Below are positions 34,109-45,372 of a stretch of DNA of 64,000 bases, piece after piece. Numbering within the stretch: the first letter of the stretch is position 1; each line of letters starts with the position of its first letter. Origin of the DNA: Alligator mississippiensis (taxonomy: Eukaryota; Chordata; Crocodylia; Alligatoridae); assembly GCF_030867095.1 (NCBI RefSeq), contig NC_081824.1:173174933-173238932 (forward strand), given 5' to 3'. Under the pieces are notes generated by a model that worked only from the letters and a program-made list of their open reading frames with translations, had not been told where the DNA came from and made no database searches. The translations under genes were made by a program, and so were the position numbers.

Positions 34109-34830
34109 TCAGACTCTGAACACTCCCCTCAGATCTTGGCTGCTTCTCTTGACCCAGGGTGACCCCCTAACCTGGCTGCCTATGGCCTGGCATGACACCG
34201 GATTGCAAACAGTAGATAAGGCAGGAACACGTCTCACTTCTGGGGCTCCTAGCACAAATTTCTTCACATCCTCTTCAAGGTCTGGTTGAACCTCTCCACC
34301 CATCTGTCTGGGGTGGGAAATGGAGGTTCTGTCTGGAAAGATGTTCAGAAGTCCCCATACCTCTTGCAGAAGGTGGGACATGAAGATGGTGCCTTGATCT
34401 ATTAATATTTCTCATGGGAGGCCCACCTTTGAGAACTTTGACAGTTCTATCGCCCCGATGTGAGATGAAGCATTGTGGACTGCTATCATCTTTGGGTACC
34501 AGATAGCATAATTCACAAGCCACAGGATAAAGTGGCACTTGCTTGCCCTAGATTTTAAGGGCCTGATGATATCTATTCCAACCCATTCAAACAGGGTACT
34601 CACCAATGACAATGGAACCAATTATGCCCGATACCGTGGTTGTGGGGCCACCAGCTGGTACTTGGGACATAAAGACAGTAGTCTTTAATTTCCTAGTAAA
34701 TTCCAGGCCAGAAGAACTTGGCATATACCCTCTTCTGGGTCTTCTTGAACCCCAAATGGCCTGCCCCAGGTATGTCATGTGCCAGTTTCAAAACTTGATT
34801 CTGATGTGGTTTTGGCAGGAGCAACTGCAT
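34109..34830 (-). pseudogene. Gypsy-type integrase remnant
   Basis: Domains in order: the zinc-binding N-terminus at about 34830-34640 (VLKLAHDIPGAGHLG with both His of the HH pair, then KFFWPGIY and DYC, partly in another frame; the second CxxC is damaged); and the DDE core with GIDII (first Asp, about 34570), LIDQGT (second Asp, about 34400) and VERFNQTL (Glu, about 34290, in a shifted frame). At least three frame changes and several stops. Downstream of the core I see no chromodomain. The N-terminal linker FIKRQREDP (about 34985) is the type found before the integrase zinc domain. Confidence 0.78.
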
Positions 34831-35269
34831 TCTCCAGGCTCCAGTTATTTGGTTTCATGAGACCCACATTGGGACAACCCTGTACAGTGCAGTGATCCTG
34901 AGTGGCTAGGTGAGGGTATACTGTTTTATTGTTCACCCAGGCCAGTCAGCCATAGAACAATGCAAAAAACTGGGTCCTCTCTTTGCCTTTTTATGAAGTC
35001 AGGCTCTATATTGTCTTCAGATGAACTACCTGGCTCTGGAGAATCCTTTCTGGGCCCACCCAGCTCATAGTGGACACAGACCACTTTCTTTTGCCTATTA
35101 CCTGGTGTGTTCTTGGCTGCCAAGGCTGCTTTCCTGACCTGTTGGCACTCTCAGCATGGCATAGCTCAGTCTGAAGACAGGGTCAAAAGGGAATATCTCA
35201 CTTGGTTGATCCCTGTGGTGCTCTGATGATGCCGGGTTTCCTTTCTGTCATACAGGCAGGCATAACATT

Positions 35270-35520
35270 TTGATCACCGGATCTCAATCTTGACCCACTG
35301 GGTAAGAAAGGTGGCTGGCAACTGCTGCAACCAGTTCAGCTGTCCAGTCTCCATTTAAAAGCTGTGTTTTCATGGTGGGATAGGGCTGGATATCCCTGCG
35401 TATACAAGTTAACTATGCACATTCCACAACTGATAGCTGGGCAAGATTCAAGGTGCAACCTAGTACAAATGTCTGCCTGAGCCGGAGTCCAAAAGTCCCA
35501 GGACCTGGGCATCTCCTACC
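35270..35520 (-). pseudogene. Retrotransposon aspartic protease remnant
   Basis: The active-site loop reads VLGLLDSGSG (Asp-Ser-Gly at about 35495-35482; the family has DTG or DSG). The C-terminal half reads LTCIRRDIQPYPT (about 35410) and ends LSYPVGQD, close to the PYPV..GRD/GQD end of Gmr1/Gypsy proteases. A frame change separates the halves. It lies between the SCAN-like Gag and the integrase. Confidence 0.65.
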
Positions 35521-35944
35521 ATGATAGAGAGTAAATAGGTTCTGTGTTCTGTAGTCTCCACTGGGATCTTAGAGAACCCAGACTGTACATAACCATAGCC
35601 CATGAGTGAGTAATCCCAGCACTAATGACTAGGCTGGCTACTCAGAAAGCAGACCAAGACTCCATTTTCCTGGGTTAAGCTCCAGTTTTAATCCTCTTCC
35701 AGTCCTGACTCCATGGCCTGAGGTCACAGCCCATTTAGAGAGAGACTTCCAGACTGAGTGCATGACTTCTACCCTACAGCTCCTGAGGCATGACAGGCTT
35801 TCCCTGTTTTACACTTTAGGTTTGGTGGGTCCATCCCTTTGACCTAGTTGAAGACTTCAGACACTCTAATTCCACCTCTAAAAAAATCCTCCAGGAAGTA
35901 TATTGACTCCCTAAAGCCTATAACCTAATGTCTATAGACACATA

Positions 35945-36306
35945 CCCAGGCCCCCAGTTGCGATATTTGTCTGAACTGTTTGACTGTCACTAATTCCACA
36001 ATTTCCATGGGTGAGTTGGATTCTGTCTTCAACCATTGGGTATATAGGGTTTCTAAGGTGCTGCACCATAGCTTGGGGTTGAGATTGTGGATGAAATGGC
36101 TCCACTCAAATGTATGCCTCCTCCATGAGCTTCACTTGATCTGAAAAAGCAGACTGAAGGGTGTCACAACTGTGTGCAGCCTCAGCCCCCAGGACTAGTA
36201 GGTTGCTTGAACTTCCCAGGTCAGGTAAGGTGCTCATTGATAAATTCTGGCCACCAACTTGAAAATCTCTAAAAATTCTTCGGGATCACTGTCAAACCAC
36301 ATTTTT
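35945..36306 (-). pseudogene. Gag capsid remnant with SCAN-like domain
   Basis: The N-terminal part (about 36306-36234) reads WFDSDPEEFLEIFKLVA, the capsid motif (..DDPEAFLE.FE..A) found in Gmr1-type Gag. After stops and a frame change, the piece at about 36118-35950 reads R-H-T-F-E-W-S, LETLYTQWLKTES, MEIVELVTVKQF and ISQLGAWV. This is the order of a SCAN domain: the RFR-like start, the L..L..QWL.PE helix, the ..QI.ELVVLEQF helix and the LPE-like L.AWV helix. SCAN is a dimerisation domain in vertebrate zinc-finger proteins and is thought to come from this kind of Gag. No zinc-finger array follows and the frame leads to the protease, so this is the retroelement and not a SCAN host gene. The CCHC knuckle was not found. 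Confidence 0.72.
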
Positions 36307-36550
36307 CTAAGTATTTCATACCCTCCTGTAACAATCACCTTTGTTTGATTGTTATAATCACCTTTTAAATCTCTTCCCTTGAATGTTTCTGTGATCTGTA
36401 GTTTGCAGTGCTCAACCCAAGTGGCTTGTTCCTGGTTCCGGCTGCAATAGTCTGTGACCTGTTTTTTAAGGGTTTGATATCCCACTGGAGAGTTCTGCTT
36501 ATCCTAGCTGAGGATGACGTAAGGGGCATTTGTACTTCCGACCTCATGCA

Positions 36551-37855
36551 TGAGGCATCCAGACCATCTCCTGTTTATGCCGGTGGGTTGCTGAACTACT
36601 ACAAACAGAAAAGGTGAACAAAATAGGAAAGCTGTGAAAAGGGCCAGCTAACCTGATCATATGTTGAATAGTGTAACTCCATTTAAAAAAAAAATTTTTT
36701 TGAGACACGCTTTCTGCAGGGTAGAGTAGGGTACAGCACATGCTGCAGCCCCAGTGACGCCAGCACTCTGGTTAAATATTTAAATTTCATTTACCAGAGC
36801 AGCAGGGGAAGATGCAATTATATTTTATAGAAAAATAATTTTTCTTGAGTGCAGGTTAATTTTTAATTTGTCAGAACTTCCTTCATCCCCCTCTGTCATT
36901 GTCCCTTCTCCAACTTGCATTTTTAATGCTCTTTTAATTTGCCTGAGTGACAGGATAAAAGAAGAGTGGCAGGAGGGGAGAGAAGGAAAAAGGAAAGGAG
37001 CCTGAATGAGTTATTCCCATTTCTGTGTTAAGGACAGCTTGGGTGTCAGCGTGTCTTTCCTGACCCAAACACTGGTATCTTATAACTCTCCTCTACACTT
37101 CCACTCACATCAGACAGGGCACATATGGTCTCAGCTTCCCTGGAGACCGCGCAATACGTGTTTCCCACCTGCATTTTAACAGAAAAATTCATCTACAACA
37201 TAGTCAATAAATTTAAAACCATTACAAGATGGGCCAGTTTTCTATCTATTTATAATATGTGCTGCTGATGCCCTGTATTGCGATATGTATGTAGAGAACT
37301 CGATTTATGGCAGCATGCTACACACTTTAAATACCATGAAAACCAGTCAGTTTTCTTTTTGCAACAGCTTAAATCTATCCTGCCAGATCTTGCTACATCC
37401 CAGTTTCCATTGCAGTACCAGGCATTAAAAACAGAGCAGGCTGCTTGAATGCTTTTAATGATGGGGCACAAGATAGGGGGCATTATTAATTAGGTAAAAA
37501 TGTCAATACAAAGGCTTGGAAGTCAATACATATTCATTACATGACTCTCTTAATTGCTGTGAATGAATATTTTCTATCATCTATCTCTTCCACTGTCTAT
37601 GATTTAGATTCTTATTCTAGCTCATCACCATAATCTCTGAGCAGCTGCATGGGGAAATTACTGCCCTGTATACAGTGATGCTCCAATCACTGACTAAACA
37701 AAATTACCATATCATTTTCTTCCTTGCATTTCCTGCCTTCTGCCAGAGAGTCTTGCAGAACAGAGCAGTATGCTGCAGTATGTGGAAGGCGGGGGGATGT
37801 TGATATGGATCTGAATATTTAGGACAGCGAAAGATGGTATACAGGAAACAGCTAA
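36551..37855. other. Non-coding interval
   Basis: No gene recognised. The 5' LTR of the Gypsy element would be expected here (minus orientation) but I see no TG..CA boundary pair or primer-binding site. A short AAAAAAATTTTTTT palindrome is at 36682-36699. Confidence 0.4.
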
Positions 37856-38020
37856 GAGCAAAGAAATGAGGTTAAGGACAATTTAGGCAAATACAAAGAA
37901 ACACTTCCTTACAGTGAGCATTGGTAGAAAGCAGGATTAGCAGACTCCCAAGGGAATCTAAGGGTCTGATGCTGCTACTGTTGAAGACCTCAAGTCAGTG
38001 GACCTGAGGATACTCAACAC
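37856..38020 (+). mobile_element. Very old CR1-clade 3' fragment
   Basis: Plus-strand text reads like the C-terminal RT of an old CR1/L3 (FRQIQRNTSLQ; SRISRLPRESKG in mixed frames). Weak, by pattern only. Confidence 0.4.
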
Positions 38021-39420
38021 CCCATGGGATTAGGCCTTTAGGGAAGGGCAAGGAAAATACATTATAGTATGCTTTGCCTAGTCCTTTTCATCTTCAAAGC
38101 ACTGTGTAAACTCTGAAATCCCTACATGAGTAGTCTTTATTTGAGCATAGTTCTAATGGGACTGTATATGTAAGGGTTGCATGACTGGGACCACAAAATG
38201 ATTTTTCCTCTTGCGGGTCCTGTTAGAGAAGTAGTAATCATTACACATCTTCATTTCATAGCGAAATCAACATAATGAGGTTATTCCCTTATTGCATTCT
38301 CTCTGTATCATCATCAAAATAAGAAGCAGAACTTGGTGTGGTGCTGGCAAAACCCTCCACCTCTTCCTGAAACCAGGGACTGCAGGGAGGCAGGGAAGAA
38401 TGGCAGTTGCTGCTGCTGCTCTCATGCATCTTGGACTGATTTAGGAGGGGAAAGAAGTAGTGTGGCAAAGCTACCATCTTGCTTTTCACTCTGAGGACTC
38501 CCAAGCAAGTGCCTAGCAACTTGAACAGATGGAGCAGCATGGCAAAGCTGCCTGCCTGCCTCTTACACTGGAGTCCCTGTAGTGTGAGGAGCCAGCAGGC
38601 AGGAGCTGGCAGCTGCTCTTCCCTTCCCAATCTATTGGAGGGGCAGGAACAGCTGCTTCTCATGCCTTCTCCAAGGCCCCAGTCTCAGGGATGGGAAGGG
38701 AGCCTTTTCCTTGCCTCCATTCCTCCTGGTCACTGGGAGGAGTTAAGCTGGGAGAAAGTGTTGGAGCTGGCTTATTTTTCTCAAGGAATAGCTTTTTTTT
38801 TTTTTTTTTTTGGTCCAGCAGAAACAGTTTGGACATTTGTACACTTCTGGTTTCTACCAGGAGAAATGGTCTGTACATGAGAATTACATTTAACCTTTTT
38901 TCACAGCTACACCATATAATGGCTGATCATTAGAGTGGAGCAAGAATCAAAATTTTTATCCTGGAGGAAATTCTATCGTTTCAACATTTTTTGATCCTGA
39001 ATTAGAAGAAAAAAAGGTGAAATGGTGCATTTTTACCCATAACAAAAGTTTTTTATTCAGACATGGTGAAGTATTTCATTTTGGAATTTTTAAAAATTGA
39101 AATAGGACTTTCTGATATATAAAAATCGTGTTTAATTTTGATTTGCTGAATTGTCTTGAAACATTTCATTATGAAATTGCTTATTCACATGGTGTTGTGT
39201 TACCTCATAGGTTTTGTCAGTTGGGTGTCTCATGCCCCGATTTTCTCTCATATAGGCTGGACTACACTTTAATTTTTCAGAAAATGAATTTTCTGTCACA
39301 CTGGCATTTTGACAGAAAATTCCAAGGCTAATTTACTAGATGCCTACTTTTACGATGCAAGCAGACATCATAATTCGTACTAATTGTCAATTGCAGCAGA
39401 GAAATTGGCAAACAAGACCA
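38021..39420. other. Non-coding interval with poly-T
   Basis: No gene recognised. A poly-T run of about 19 is at 38793-38811. GC-rich near 38330-38750 with Cys/Ser-rich chance frames on both strands. Confidence 0.45.
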
Positions 39421-40066
39421 CAAGATGAACATGAGCCTTCAGTGTGATACTGCAGCTAGTAAAGTGAGCAAAACGCTGGCTTGCATCCATAGATGCTTTG
39501 CAAGCAAATCCCAGAACATCATCCTCCCCTTGTACTCAGCCTTGGTGAGGCTGCAGCTGGAGTACTGCGTCCAGTTTTGGGCTCCACAATTCAAAAGGAT
39601 GTGGAGAAGCTTGAGAGGGTGCAGAGGAGAGCCATGCGCATGATCAGAGGTCAGGAAAACAGACCTTATGATGAGAGGCTGAGAGTCATGGGGCTCTTCA
39701 GCCTGGAAAAGCGCAGGCTCAGAGGTGATCTGGTGGCCACCTCTAAGTTTATCAGGGGTGCTCATCAGGTCTGTTCACCAGAGCGCCCCAAGGGATGACA
39801 AGGAGGAGTTTGTGACCATTCATACGTGACTGATTCAGGCTGGACATAAGAAAGAACTTCTTCACTGTCCGAGCCCCCAAGGTCTGGAACAGACTGCTGC
39901 CGGAGGCGGTTCAAGCACCCACTTTGAACGCCTTCAAGAGACATTTGGATGCTTATCTTGCTGGGATCCTATGATCCCTGCTGACTCCCTGCCCCTGGGG
40001 CAGGGGGCTGGACTCGATGATTCTCCGGTGTCCCTTCCAGCCCTAATGTCTATGAAATCTATGAAA
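39421..40066 (+). mobile_element. CR1 LINE 3' fragment
   Basis: 5'-truncated plus-strand CR1 starting in the thumb region (MNMSLQCDTAASKVSKTLAC) and running to an intact CR1 3' end (GGCTGGACTCGATGATTCTCC near 40008, then CTATGAAATCTATGAA). It carries [12 protein letters not shown], a one-base shift near 39595, then KLERVQRRAMRMIRGQE and [14 protein letters not shown]. The C-terminus is further broken. A moderately old copy of a subfamily distinct from that at 7.8 kb. Confidence 0.88.
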
Positions 40067-40369
40067 CAAGTCTATATGGAAGATGAACTATTTTGTTTTT
40101 TCAGATGAACACTCTTTGGCTAGGTTGAGGTGCATTAGCAGTGTGGAGAAAAGGTATGTTCAAGTGGCCATATAAACTGAAGAGCCCATCCAAGCCCAAC
40201 GATTTAGTTGGCTTGTCAGAAAGGATGAAATGAAGTGAAGCAAGAAGTGGAAGATTGCAGAATTGTAATTTGATGACAAAATGCATTGCTTTTGGGGGGC
40301 ATTTTGTGTGGAGATAAGTAAATTACTAGTTTGACAGAAAAGCACAAAGGGAGGCACCAAAAATGATAC
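40067..40369. other. Non-coding interval
   Basis: No gene or clear repeat. Confidence 0.45.
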
Positions 40370-40520
40370 AAAGATTGAAGGCTGAGACAGAGGGAGCTAA
40401 ATTTATGTTGTCTAGAAAAGAGAAAACACAGCTTGAGGAGACATGATCAGTCTATAAATGCTTCCCCAGAATTATATATAAATGTTTGCAGTTTCAAGTC
40501 ATTAAGGAGGATTTGATGGA
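40370..40520 (+). mobile_element. Ancient CR1/L2-like RT C-terminal scrap
   Basis: The plus strand reads ELNLCCLEKRKHSLRRHDQS, close to the (E)L.LFSLEKRRLRGD block of CR1-clade RT. Nothing more can be followed. Confidence 0.45.
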
Positions 40521-41551
40521 GGACATTACATGCACTTCTGAAAAATACTACAGATCAACAATGGTGTAAATTGGTGATCGCAGAGTGTCTGAGATTCTAA
40601 CATCCTCTGAAGTCTTCAGCTGCAATGTGTTTTCTTTTGTAATTCTTTGGAACTGTGAGATGCTGATACAACCACATACCGAAGCCTGGCTATTAAAAAA
40701 AAGGCTTATCTTGTAAGTGCACAACCTGGGACTATGGCATGATGAATCACATGCAGGAAGGGGATATCAGCTGAATCCAGTTTGTGCTCTAAAGCCCAGA
40801 AAAAGGACAGGAGTATATTGTAGAGTAGCTGGTTGAAGATGAATGCACCAAACAAAGTTTATGGCCAGTTATTCTTTGGCTAGTTTCATTAATCCTTTGA
40901 AATATTTGTATATAGAATTCTTTTGCATTTATTAAAAAATATATAATAATTGATTTCTTAAGCAATCCATATTGCCTTGAAAAGGGAATTATTTTTTGTC
41001 ATGGGTGATAACAAGACAAGAAGCAGCCTGAAATTAATAAAGGGAAAACCAGCTGGTATTAGGAAAAGGTTCTAAATAATCAGATCATCTTGACAGCAAT
41101 GTAGGAAGGTAGTCAGAATGTTGTTCCTGCTCTGAGTCAAGAAAGGATAGATGAGACACTAGGGGAAATAGAGTGAACATTCCTGTAAAGGGTTTGATCC
41201 CAGACTGCATTGCAAAGAGGTCTTTTCTCATCCCTACAAGCTGTTACAAGCAAAAAAATCTACACAAATGCAGTGCACTAATTTCCCAACTAAGCATTCC
41301 AAATTCATGAAGTGTGTAAACTGAATTTGGATGTGCACACATCCAACGGATTGCAATGTGCACAAATTTATTTGTGCACCATATTCAGTATCCCTGCAGC
41401 CAACAACCCTGTCGGAAGCGGACTGGCCTGAACTCCATAGAAATCACTATCTTAGAGGATCAAGCCCTAAGTCCATGTCTCAGCTAGCTAGTATAAAGTA
41501 AGCCCTACTACCCTTTTCTAAGGTAATGTCACTGAAGATGGTGAGCCATAC
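40521..41551. other. Non-coding interval
   Basis: No gene or repeat recognised. Confidence 0.45.
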
Positions 41552-41682
41552 AGATTCATAGATTTCAAGACCATAAGACATCACTATTAAGATCTCCTCT
41601 GACTTCCTACATAGCAGACTATATATGTTACACATTAATTTCTGCAAGAAGATTATAACTCCTTGCTCAGCTAGAGCATAGC
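41552..41682 (-). mobile_element. CR1 3'-tail fragment, older subfamily
   Basis: Reverse-oriented ATTCATAGATTTCAAGACCATAAGACATCA, then CTCCTCTGACTTCCTACATAGCA and CTCCTTGCTCAGCTAGAGCATAGCTTG. Same subfamily as the piece at 28.85 kb. It ends about 20 bases before the Tigger-like element. Confidence 0.78.
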
Positions 41683-41701
41683 TTGATGACACGGGACAGT
41701 A

Positions 41702-42576
41702 CAGGCAGCCCCCTCTTAACGTGGTTTTGATTAGCGCTCTTTCGCTACAGTGCTCACTTAAAATTGATACCTGGTTTCACTGAGCGCTCAGCAGGTTTCG
41801 CTATAGTGCTCAGTGGAATCAGCAAGTTTCGGCAGGAAGGTGGGGAGAAGCAGTGGTGGCAGCAGCAGTAGCAAGTGCAGTGAGTGGCAGCGAGTGGGGG
41901 GTAGGTATGAGCATGGGGGGTGGGGACAAGCCAGGCATGGCTGCTGAATACAGACTGGTGGTGCGGTGGAGCATCCCATGGGAGGGGGGTGAGGTTTTGA
42001 AGCCAGCTGGTAGTGGGGTGGGGTTTACAGCCGGCTGGGCATGTAGTGGGAATGCTGCAAACCCCCCTGCTCTTGGCCAGCTGCAAAACATCCATCCCTC
42101 TCCTGTGGCATGCTCCCTCACCTGAACTTACCAGGTGAAGTAGCGGTGGTGGCGAGGAGTGCGGGGCCAGTGCCCAGGGCCAGGGCCAGCGGGGGCCTGC
42201 ACCCAGGGTGGGGCAGCAGGAGTGCGGGGCACAGGCTGGCACGTGGGGCCGGTGGGCGGGTGGGTAGAGGTGGTGGCGGTGAGAAGCGGTGAGTTGCTGG
42301 GGACGGGCATCAGCTCGGGGCCTGTGTTGGTGCCCGGGTCCAGGACCCAGGGTGAGGCAGCTGGAATGCAGGCCCAGGCTGGCATGTGGGACTAGAGCAG
42401 CCGGCAGGCTAATGGGAAGAGGCGATGGCGGCGAGAAATGGCAGCAAAAAAGCCGCAGTAACCAATTACTTACATTTACATTCATTCCTATGGGCAAATG
42501 GGTTTTGCTTAGCATGGTTTCACTTAGTGCTCAGTTTTTCTGGAACCAATTAAGAGCACTAAGCAGGGGTTGCCTG
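41702..42576. mobile_element. Tigger/pogo-type non-autonomous element (875 bp)
   Basis: It starts CAGGCAGCCCCCTCTTAACG and ends AAGCAGGGGTTGCCTG. The reverse of the right end is CAGGCAACCCCTGCTTA, so the ends share about 15 of 17 bases. TA dinucleotides flank it (41700-41701 and 42577-42578), as in Tc1/mariner/pogo insertions, and CAGGCA is the typical Tigger start. The arms repeat TTAGCGCTC/AGTGCTCA words. The centre (41850-42420) is G-rich, and its long frames (up to 253 codons on the minus strand) are Pro/His/Cys-rich without transposase motifs. It needed a transposase from elsewhere. Confidence 0.82.
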
Positions 42577-42578
42577 TA

Positions 42579-43155
42579 CAAGAAATATTAATGTAGAGAA
42601 AACATACTCTGATGTCATGGTTGGTCTTCAGTTAGAAATTGCAGGCAGCGCTCCCTGCTAGAGCAAGACTTACTGGCTACCATTAACATAGACGTCATCA
42701 TCAGCCACATGCTATTATTCACCTAACTAGTTTCTCTCACCTTGGATTCATCCTGCTTGTTTTGTTTTGACAGCTCTGTATTTATTAGACCAGAATGTTC
42801 TCGTCTTTCTTCTCCATACTTGCACATCTGGCTGCCCGTCTATTTAGCAGTCCCTCTGTTTGGGGGCTGAAGACTTAGAAGCATATGCTGCAGTTGATAC
42901 TTAAGTCCTTGTTCTGTTCTCTTATTCAATTATTTATTTTCTGGCTGTTTCTTGCAGGCTAACTCCAGTTTTTCTACAGGAGCTATATTTTCTGCTTGGG
43001 CAATTTGGTTATTGCTTCTAAGTTAACAGTCCACACCTTTACCTCCTGTGTATCAAAGCTGCAGAAATGAAGGAGTTGAATACTCCCTACACTTCAAGAC
43101 TATCAAAGATATCTCTCTCAGCAACACTAAATTTCACAATAGAATTAGGCAATCA
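42579..43155. other. Non-coding interval
   Basis: No gene or repeat recognised. Confidence 0.45.
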
Positions 43156-43399
43156 GGACTCATAGTAGACATGATATCTTTTATTAGACCAACAAGATTT
43201 TTGCATAAACATTTCTTTAATGACAAGCTTTCAGGCACAAACACCCTTCATCAGGCATCAGAGAAAAGATTGTAAAAGTTCTCCTGGGTAGAAATGAAAG
43301 TCCATATTTCATAGTGCCCAAAAGCTTGCAATTAAAGATTTTTTTTTGTTTAAAAAATCTTGTTGGTCTAATACAAGGTATCATCTTTCCTACAAGTCC
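43156..43399. repeat. Foldback repeat (ATTAGACCAACAAGAT arms)
   Basis: The left arm (about 43156-43255) reads GGACT, then GATATCTTTTATTAGACC, AACAAGATTTTT and CAAGCTTTCAGGCAC. The right arm (about 43310-43399) is its inverted copy: GTGCCCAAAAGCTTG, AAAAATCTTGTTGGTCTAAT and AAGTCC. A single-orientation copy of the same sequence lies at 58.39 kb. This looks like a palindromic DNA element of a common sauropsid repeat family; I do not know its name. Confidence 0.72.
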
Positions 43400-44724
43400 C
43401 AATTGCCTTTTCCTCTAGACAAATATGGCTACAACCTGGATACCTGACAATAGAATTAGAGCATTTTTCTATCTATGGTATCATCTTTACTTGGTCTGAA
43501 AAGTGAAGATGAGCCTTAATTGTGCACCTGCACTCTGAAAGGTAGGGTGGTAGTTTCTTACTAACTCCCACAGGCTCTCAGTTTGTGGAGATGCATGAGG
43601 ATGGATAGCTTTATGTTATCTGAACTCATTTCTGTGTCTACAAACTTTTTCAGATTTGCACCAAACAGCTTCAATTTTCCTGTCAATCTTTGTCATAATT
43701 TTCAATCTACAGTTCATGCTTATCTGCTGGTCCAGTTATATAATGGCTTCCATTCTCCACAGCAGGGCTCCTTCAAAGGTAATTTACTTTAACTCAGTGC
43801 GCGGTTACCAATGACCGTTTCTCTTACTGCACACTTAGGAAAATTACTTTTAGGTTTCCTCTGATGTTGCTACTGTAGCTAAAGGCTCCACACACAGGCA
43901 TCTGAGCTTTATAAAAAATGTTCTTTAAAGATATCAGCTTCAACAATTTCTGTAGCTCTAGTGAAACATTGCTTTGAAGAGGGAAGTACTGTTTTTGGGT
44001 TTGTTTTTTTTTTTTTTTTTTAAAGCTATGATGGAATGACATTTCCATGACTCTGCACCAAGCTATCGATCATATGATATGTAGGAGATGGATATCACTT
44101 GCAAAAATTTTACATGAGCTGACAGACAACAAGATAGATGCCCAGAATGTTTAGAAGAGAAAGGTCTTCTTGTGCTAATTTTAAATTAAAAAGAAAAAAG
44201 TCATACTTCAATTAGTGTCAATTTTCCCCATCTCTTTTACCTACCCAACAAAGCTTTATCACATAATATTCCTGAGACCAGAATTTGCCTTTTTCTCTAT
44301 TGGATTTCTGCAACACGCTCATCTTCCACTTTCTGATAGAATCTGTTTTTTCTATAATACTATTGACAATTTTATTATTTCCAACTAATAATGGACCTAT
44401 AACACTGATAGAATAGCTTTCCCCACTAATATACTTAGAAAACTCCTCAATTTACTTAATTCTGGTGGCCATAGCAATTACCTTTTATCCTTTTGCTTTA
44501 CTTATCAAGTTTCTAGATGGAAATTATAGAATTTTCAATAATAATAAAAAAGGTAAAAATATTCAATAAATGTTTCTATTCTATATGAGGAAAAAGCTAA
44601 GTCATGCGTTCAATCCATATGATGAAATGCTTTCAATTCCAATGGGCACTCAAGAAACTATTAAACAATAACAAATAGACATGGACCTTTCAAGATCAGG
44701 TAAGTTTGGCTAACTTGAGTCCAA
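43400..44724. other. Non-coding AT-rich interval
   Basis: No gene recognised. A poly-T tract is at about 44004-44021. Confidence 0.45.
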
Positions 44725-45372
44725 GGGCATGTGTAGATGAAATGGGGGCCCTAAATTGAAGTGGTGGGTTTTTAAAAACACCACTTCAATTTAGGGATGA
44801 TTAAACCCCTGTGTCATGCACACACCCTGCTGACTTACCTGCCTCTCCAGCAGGGAGGGGAGGGTGAGCTGCCGGCTGGCAGAGCGCTCCCTGGGCTGCT
44901 GTGGGGGGGGGCTGGTGCTTCCCTCTGCAGCAGCGGTAGCCCCTCCTCCCCCAGGCAGCACCTGCACGCAGGCACCTAGCTCGGGTGGTCCCAGGGGGCA
45001 CCACAGCCACGGAGGGAAGTACAGGACCCCAGTGCAGCTCAGGCAAGCAGGCTCCAGGTCGAGCGTGCCTTCCTGGGCTGCTGCCAGGCTGCCTGCACGG
45101 GCTTCCTGCAGAGCTCCTGAGCTACACAGGGCCTGGTGCTTCACTTCACATCTGTAGGGCAACAAAGTAAAACTCCTTGGAGAAGTTTTAGTTTGCTGTA
45201 CCCCAAGTCATTTAAGGCGCATTATGCTGTCAGATTTGCTATAGCAGCTGGAATTAATGAGCAATACACCGCCAATGCATGCAAACAACAACACCATTGA
45301 AGCGGTGCAAAAACACTTAACCCGCTTTAAAGTGTTCTGCACACATGCCCCTCATTTCATCTACACATGGCC
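44725..45372. mobile_element. Harbinger-like non-autonomous element (648 bp)
   Basis: The first 20 bases GGGCATGTGTAGATGAAATG and the inverted last 20 bases match at 19 of 20 positions. The triplet CAA flanks both sides (44722-44724 and 45373-45375), a length that suits PIF/Harbinger, although that superfamily prefers TWA. An inner pair AAATTGAAGTGGTG / CACCACTTCAATTT forms a tight hairpin at 44753-44794. The centre is GC-rich, and its frames on both strands are chance. No transposase. Confidence 0.7.

Larger units (their letters stand above)
34109..36550 (-). mobile_element. Ty3/Gypsy element, Gmr1-like: gag-protease-integrase remnant
   Basis: A decayed LTR-retrotransposon interior in minus orientation. 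In order it holds a capsid start (about 36300), a SCAN-like capsid C-terminus (about 36118-35950), an aspartic protease (about 35510-35270), a linker (about 35010-34970) and an integrase (about 34830-34120). Protease and integrase are about 450 bases apart, so there is no room for the roughly 1.7 kb reverse transcriptase/RNase H that normally lies between them in Ty3/Gypsy. In the Gmr1 group integrase precedes RT, and a SCAN-like gag is typical of that group, so both signs agree. Deletion of RT from a standard element is the alternative. No paired LTRs, no RT and no env found. Many stops and shifts. Confidence 0.78.

Noticed and set aside
35945..36306. SCAN domain as part of a host zinc-finger gene
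   Set aside because: It is followed by a protease and integrase and not by C2H2 fingers, and it carries many frame breaks.
41754..42515. Open frame of 253 codons on the minus strand
   Set aside because: It lies across the whole Tigger-type non-autonomous element including its inverted arms, is Pro/His/Cys-rich and has no DDE or DNA-binding motif.
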